NCBI GenBank assembly: GCA_029706075.1 | Contig: JAINUG010000021.1 | Coordinates: 1,313,318 to 1,377,317, forward strand | Length of the DNA: 64,000 bases | Origin: Aldrovandia affinis | Lineage: Eukaryota > Chordata > Actinopteri > Notacanthiformes > Halosauridae | Direction: 5' to 3' | Notes under the pieces: generated by a model | The model's input: only the letters and a program-made list of their open reading frames with translations | What the model was told of the DNA's origin: nothing | Database searches by the model: none | Shown here: positions 58,601-64,000 of the stretch, one piece after another | Layout: every line of letters starts with the position of its first letter | Position numbering within the stretch: position 1 is the stretch's first letter | Program-made: the position numbers and the translations under genes

Positions 58601-58775
58601 GTCCTAGTTTAACTATGTGGTTGCTCCTAGCACCCAGGAATTGTACTTCCCACTAGGGTGGCTTTCAGCTAAACTGTTCTTGACTACGGTTAACACTTTG
58701 TTGTACGTCGCTCTGGATAAGAGCGTCTGCCAAATGCCTATAATGTAATGTAATGTAATGTAATGTAATGTAATC
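55690..58775 (+). pseudogene. L2-clade LINE, 5' truncated and frameshifted
   Basis: The partial endonuclease domain reads VYRPPG, LLGDFNIH and SDHHFISF (about 55757-56050). A Ser/Pro linker with an 18-bp minisatellite (56611-56878) follows, then reverse transcriptase: NYRPVSLLPFLSKTLE (57140), LDLSAAFDTVEHSILL (motif A, about 57355), GVPQGSVLGPLLF in a shifted frame (about 57527) and YADDTQLFL (motif C, about 57622), then the WWNDLPVEVRTAETLA tail block. The domains are split over several frames (shifts near 56230-56300, 56845-56860 and 57490-57530), so it is inactive. The 3' end has hairpin GCTCTGGATAAGAGC (58710-58724) and (TGTAA)n, as in eel UnaL2-type LINEs. Confidence 0.93.
56611..56878 (+). 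repeat. 18-bp minisatellite inside the LINE linker
   Basis: About 15 units: five of GTGCCCTCCACTCCCGCT, eight of GTGCCTTCCACTCCCTCT, one 16-nt unit (56845-56860) and one further 18-nt unit. The main frame encodes VPSTPA/VPSTPS repeats. The 16-nt unit shifts the frame. The unit has no stop in several frames, which explains the long open frames on both strands. Confidence 0.97.
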
Positions 58776-59294
58776 ATCTCCAGTAGATACATAACAAGGG
58801 CAATTATGTTTGCATATGCATATCGTGAAGTATAGGGGTAGCTATTTGTAGGACCTCTCATTTGCCCCTTGCTTATGAGGCTGTTTTTGATACCTGTACT
58901 ATACATTGAAATAAAAGGCATGTTATTTGTTTAGTGCCCATATTTTGCCATAGGATGGCAAAAGATGCCATATTTACTTTGCAAAGGGAGATACTCAACC
59001 AGTTTTCGTTTGCTATATGTGAGAGCTTCCCTTCTTTGTATATAGAGAGAGAAAGCTTTTTGATAGGGGACTCAAAAATGCTAAAAATGTTTTCCTTAGT
59101 AAGGGGAAATACGTTACCAGTGTAGGTTTGGTGTATGGGAGGGCTTCCCATCTTTGGATACGGGGGTGCTTTTTTGATGCTTTTTTTCACCTGATTTATT
59201 TTAAATCACTTAAATAAACAATCAGTAACATATGAGGTATAGCCTATTTATATCCGTATACATTCTTATTTGTCTCCACCAACTCCGATGGTTT
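58776..59294. other. Gene-free sequence between LINE and SINE
   Basis: AT-rich, no recognised feature. Two short diverged repeats of GAGAGCTTCCCTTCTTTG-like text (about 59020 and 59140) suggest a small local duplication. Confidence 0.4.
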
Positions 59295-59303
59295 TAAGTT
59301 CTT

Positions 59304-59515
59304 ACATTACATTACATTACAGGCATTTAGCAGACGCTCTTATCCAGAGCGACTTACAGTTCACATTTCTTTACAATCCATATTGTAATGGATATTGTGA
59401 TATTAACTGAAGCAATTCAAGTTAAGTACCTTGCTCAAGGGTACAACGGCAGTGTCCCACCTGGGGATTGAACCTGCAAGCCCAGTTCCCTAACCATTAT
59501 ACCACACTGCCTGCC
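59304..59515 (-). repeat. SINE, tRNA-derived V-SINE type with 9-bp TSD
   Basis: Read on the minus strand: a tRNA-like head ending in GGTTCAATCCCC, central domain TTGTACCCTTGAGCAAGGTA, tail hairpin GCTCTGGATAAGAGC (59336-59350) and (TGTAA)n. A perfect 9-bp target duplication TAAGTTCTT flanks it (59295-59303 and 59516-59524). It is nearly the same as the copy at 44.9 kb but lacks 14 nt in the anticodon-arm region of the head. Confidence 0.95.
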
Positions 59516-59524
59516 TAAGTTCTT

Positions 59525-60420
59525 GTAAAGAATATTGTTGTATCAATAAAACTACTATACATTTTTTGGTAATCAAATCCATCAATAAACATAAAAAATA
59601 GCTCTCTTTTGGGCCTATTGTCTCTTTCGGGCCTATTGTCGAAATTATGTTTAATCTGATTGGCAGACAGTAAAAATTAACTGTAATTGTTAGAGCTTTT
59701 AAGGTTAAGTTAAGGTTATTTTACATGGATTTTCACACGGTTTCACACTTTGCTTTTCTTACCAGCTCAAACGAGATACTACATATGTGATTGTACAGGG
59801 ATTATACTGTGGGGAGGTGGGGAAACAATAGCTTTCTTATCCAGGATATCAGCTTTCAGGAAAATGTAGTATAATTCACTGTTATAGAATTACAAATGCA
59901 TACTTTAGGATGGGAGGAAATTCAAAATGTAGATAAATGTTCATTGCTCTATTAAAATGACCTGTGTTATTATGTCATTGCTCAGGAGGGGCAAAAAAAT
60001 CCCAATTTGTGAAACCTGTTGAGCAGGAGATACTGGAATCTAAATCAACTACCGTGAAATGGCATTGATCACATTTAGCACATTTTTACAATGCTGGTTT
60101 CATTCACTATTGCAAAAAAATATGAAATTAAACTCTGGAAAGTCAAGATTTTGATGGCAGTACTCTTAAGTATAAGGCCAGGTGTTTGAGTTCAACCATA
60201 ACACCGTGACGATGTCATCTTAAGGTTGACTTTAAACACAGTCAAATCATAAATGTTACATATTTTACAGCAATACCCCCCTCCAGGATATACATTTATG
60301 CATCACCCAAACAATGGCATTTGCAGTTTTATCAGGTTTAGCATCACAGCAAACCTTCATTCATACACCCCAATTTAAATCCAGCATCTGGCGGCATCAA
60401 TTCCAAGAGCAATACTCTCA
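59525..60420. other. Gene-free AT-rich sequence
   Basis: No exon, known repeat or notable structure seen. Confidence 0.4.
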
Positions 60421-60990
60421 GATGGACAGCTGAGCAGCTTATTTCACACAATAGTCACATAGCATTGTCTGCCGTTGTGCAAGCAGCCTGTCCGCTCCCG
60501 GACTGTGACCGCAGTGGTGTCAGGACGTCCGGGCTGCGATATTGCATGCCTGTGACCCTGGCAATCTCAGTCATCTCACTGATTACGGAAGCCACCAGAG
60601 GTTAAGCTCTCGAATGTAATCCTCATGTTTGCATGTGATTGCTCTTTCTCCCCTGCCTCTAAGGGGAGTTTTACCACTGAGAACAGATTACCCTGAAACC
60701 TAAAGACTTAACTTTGCGCATTTCCTTGTGGGACGAAATCAGAGAATATACGGTGAGGCGCTGCATGCCACGTAACCACTGGCCCAGTCCTGGCAATCCT
60801 GGGCCAGTAGGCAGGGAGCCATCAGGGAGCTGCGTGCTATCGTTAGGCGTGCTCTGATTGTGATGATGGCTCTATTGGGGCAGGTGTCAGCAGGAGGGAA
60901 TCACAGCCCTGCAGGGGAGAATATAACTCTTGGTCACAGCCTCCACACACTGGACTAATAATGACTGCCCCCCTACTAAGTCTTAATCCT
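60420..60990. promoter_or_regulatory. Candidate conserved non-coding element
   Basis: This is an unrepetitive block of balanced composition within AT-rich surroundings. It has several homeodomain-type sites (TAATCC, GATTA) and E-box-like sites, and stops in every frame. It is neither a transposon nor an exon I recognise. The regulatory role is a guess from composition alone. Confidence 0.2.
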
Positions 60991-61689
60991 GAGGCTAGGG
61001 ATGGACTTAAGTCAAAACTTTGAACTACTTGCTAATTGAGAACCCTGCAGCCAGACCTAATCTTGTCTAAAATATACGTTATTAAAGTGATTTGCACTAT
61101 ATCTGACAATCCTGAAGAGTTTATACTGTATACTGGATTGTATTGGAAAGCAGAGTACAAGAATGTAACAGTTCTGGACCCCTGAACAATAGGTCACCAA
61201 CCTCTAATCCTAAGCGTTACATTGCTATAGAATGCTTGGACAAGACAATTCACTCTTTATCCAGTTTATAGAAATGTATAGGCGTATAAGCTTTGTGAGT
61301 ATATGCCTCTGAAGCAAAAAGATGACAGTTTAAATAGTCTAGATCTAGACTATCTAGTTATTGAGCTAGATAAACAGACTAGGATTTTACAACCACGCTG
61401 TGTTTGAATTTATGAAATGCTCTTCTATCCAGAAAATTGCATGTATGGACACAGTATATGTTCTGTGACCTCATGACAACAAAACTATTTTGCCTCTCCC
61501 CCAAAAATGGTTGTTCTAAAATTAAAGGTATTTTCCATCCAAAGCATACAAATTATTTTCACAATACTTTCATGGTGTTCAAAAACAGCATTATTTATCC
61601 ATTTAATTTCCACTGCAGCTTGTTAATAAACCCTGTATATTTGGCATAAACCAAATATTTATAAAGGTCTGCATCGACACAGCTAACAA

Positions 61690-62350
61690 ACATGAAAAAA
61701 AGATTAAAAGTTTGTTGCTCCAAATTAAATAGTTGAAGATGTAAAAGACCGCCTCTCTTTGTTTTTCCGCCAGAGAAAATAAGGTCAGATTAATATGCAG
61801 TTGCTGATCTGTATAAATCCACCCTGTCTAATATACTGCATGCATTCTGGAAACAAAAGAAGGCATTGGAGCCTATTGTTGTCTCGTAACGGAACAATGA
61901 AATGCACATCGTACTTTAGTATCATAATTACATCAAATATACACAACACAAGGGCATTGTTAATTCTCCATCTTATCCTGAGCAATTTTCCCAAGCACTT
62001 TCCCCTGTCTGTAATTCCTGTGGCTTATGTGGTCCAAGACACTGAGGATTACCAATATTAATATTAAACATTTTTAACTCATTTCTATTCTTTTTAATAT
62101 CAAATGTTACATGCAAATCCCCAGTGCTTTTATTATTTTAATATTTCGCTGTTGAAAGTGATTTCCCTCCTCCAGCCCTCCAGATGTTCGCTTTGTTGTA
62201 CAATAAAGACAGGGCGGATCATTAGGCGATAAAGAAAAAGGCCAAAATATTAATGTGAAGACGATAAGGATCTGGAGCAAAGAAGATTATGGCTAGGGGC
62301 TTTATTTTCGCTGGTAAACTTGGGGAAGCAATCTCTTCTCATGTAAGACA
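61690..62350. promoter_or_regulatory. Candidate conserved non-coding element
   Basis: Unrepetitive AT-rich block with an octamer ATGCAAAT (62111-62118), TTTAATAT and TAATATTAA clusters, and ATTAGGCGATAAAG near 62221. This texture is typical of developmental enhancers in fish. No coding signal. Low certainty. Confidence 0.2.
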
Positions 62351-62689
62351 CTATCAAAATGCACACCAGACAAATCAAGCCATATTATACCTTGTAATCC
62401 TGCTACAACTCAAATTTAATCCTGAGCAGGTTGTGTTCACGTCAGCTGTGCAAATCCCTTTATGAATTAAGACAAAGGGTTCACGAATTGAACAAATTCC
62501 CTGGGAAATGAACATAGATGCCCACCCTGTTAGGGCTTGCAGCAGAGATAATATGCCGTTATGTTCTTGTTTGTGGGCCAGTCAGTTGAGACAGGAGGAT
62601 TAAATCAATGTAGGTTCTTATAATCTTCCTCCTTGTTCATTTCCTAAAGCACTTCTATAAACGATGCTCAGAAGCACACTATCCTAGGA

Positions 62690-63030
62690 TTGTGCAGCTG
62701 TGTGACGTCTGTGTGTGTGCCCGTTCAGGACAATGACTTCTACATCGATTCCACCTGACTGCTGGGCTCACTCGGCACCACACTTTGCGTCTGTCCCTCT
62801 CTGACCACACGAGGCATCAGTGATCCTCTCCACCTGCTCCTTGTTCTTGTATAATGCACTCACGATGCACTTTCAGCCACAGCAGAAATATCCGTTCTCA
62901 CAGGATCATCTTCCTCCTCACCTCACATAATCCCCTCGCCATCCTCTTCAAGCTGTTAATGTCATCTGTGAAATCATGCTGTGCAAATAAGAGTCGGGTG
63001 GATACACAAGTGAGGTAATCAGATCCCCAA
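62690..63030. promoter_or_regulatory. Candidate conserved non-coding element
   Basis: Balanced composition, no repeats, no open frame of note; includes CAGCTG and GTGACGTC-like sites near 62696-62709. Low certainty. Confidence 0.15.
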
Positions 63031-64000
63031 AGTTAAATCTCACCTTAAGTTTTTTATTCATCCGCAGTAGACTGCAACATTAGTTCTGAACACATTCAAA
63101 GGTTTTCTTTAAAAAAAACTATTGGCATCACAAAATTGACCGTACATAACAGAACTAATTTAAGATATACATACAGACTACATTTAATGTTGGATTCAAT
63201 TTCAATTTCAATGCGTCCCATGTCATTTTAAAACCCATTTGTTACCCATCGGTTGGGGGTGTTTCATCTCTGTTATCCTCTGTACACAGTATATATTTTT
63301 TGCTAAGTACTTTGCTCCAGAGAGTAGGCTCAAAAATAATCCACTTTGCTCCTGTTTTAGTAAACATTTTATATGTTTCCTGGTCACTTTGGCAGAGTCT
63401 TCCTACTGACAATGTTTATTATTCCCCTCACAGCAGACCAACATCCTGGCAGCTGTGATGTCTGACGCCATCCCCTTGGAATACAAATGTTTAAGGGAAA
63501 AAACTAATTTGATTTGTGTCCTTTCAATACTCCACAGGTTAAGTGGCCTCTTACCAAGCAAAACATTGACACAGAATTAGTCCTGCTTTTACATATACAA
63601 GAGTACTTTTCCCTCGCTCAGCCCCCCTCGATTTCCTGAGAGACAGATAGGAGGAGGATTACAGTGAAAATGACAAACTCTAACAATACCACAATGACAG
63701 TTTTTTTTTTAGAGAAGCCATTATTATCATTTCTATGTCTTTATGTTCTGTGAATTGAGTTTGTGCTAGAAGGTTGTAATACTTGTAATGCTTATTTAGA
63801 AAATAAATACCTGAGAAATCTATTTTGAATGTCACATTTTTAAAAACAAACATCGCCAAGGTAAAGGATCATTCGGCCTCGGAAAAATGGATTCATTATA
63901 GCAGTGAATTGATGCACCCATCTATCTTCCCACACACCTAATACAGCCCTACAAAAGGCAGACAAACACTTGGAACATCATTTGAATCTGCACTTGTCTT
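63031..64000. other. Gene-free AT-rich sequence to window end
   Basis: No exon, repeat or structured element recognised. Confidence 0.4.

Overview
This is a piece of vertebrate nuclear genome, almost certainly from a ray-finned fish. It holds interrupted genes with GT-AG introns, (CA)n/(TA)n microsatellites, Tc1/mariner and hAT transposon relics, an L2-clade LINE, and tRNA-derived SINEs that share the LINE's 3' hairpin tail. That hairpin has a GGATA loop and is followed by TGTAA repeats, as described for the eel LINE UnaL2 and its SINEs. An early-branching teleost (eel/tarpon type) is therefore plausible, but this is an inference.

Three complete protein-coding genes fill the middle. (1) 18.6-28.2 kb, minus strand: PPM1A (PP2C-alpha phosphatase), a 383-residue reading of five coding exons plus a 5' non-coding exon. 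(2) 29.8-35.5 kb, plus strand: DHRS7 (membrane-anchored short-chain dehydrogenase/reductase), seven exons, 336 residues. (3) 39.1-50.8 kb, minus strand: PCNX4 (pecanex-like 4, multi-pass membrane protein), ten coding exons, 1191 residues. I rebuilt all three exon by exon; every junction is in phase and every catalytic residue I checked is present. The order and relative orientation PCNX4-DHRS7-PPM1A match human 14q23.1. PPM1A and DHRS7 are divergent (about 1.5 kb between their 5' ends); DHRS7 and PCNX4 are convergent. The genes share a conserved neighbourhood, not a pathway.

The flanks (1-16 kb and 51-64 kb) show no host coding exon that I recognise. They hold transposon relics and several compositionally complex stretches that could be conserved non-coding elements. 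Transposable elements include three copies of one internally deleted Tc1 family (0.1, 42.7 and 54.9 kb), three short hAT fold-back elements with perfect 8-bp target duplications (10.97, 14.27 and 40.90 kb), a hAT-like element holding an L2 3' end (35.6-36.2 kb), two small TA-flanked MITEs (8.44 and 35.15 kb), a broken L2 LINE (55.7-58.8 kb) and several SINEs.

I found no operon, CRISPR array, defence system or convincing unknown gene. The most useful leads are two possible alternative PPM1A C-termini, a (TG)n splice acceptor in DHRS7, paired changes in the LINE/SINE tail hairpin, and a shared deletion junction in the Tc1 family.
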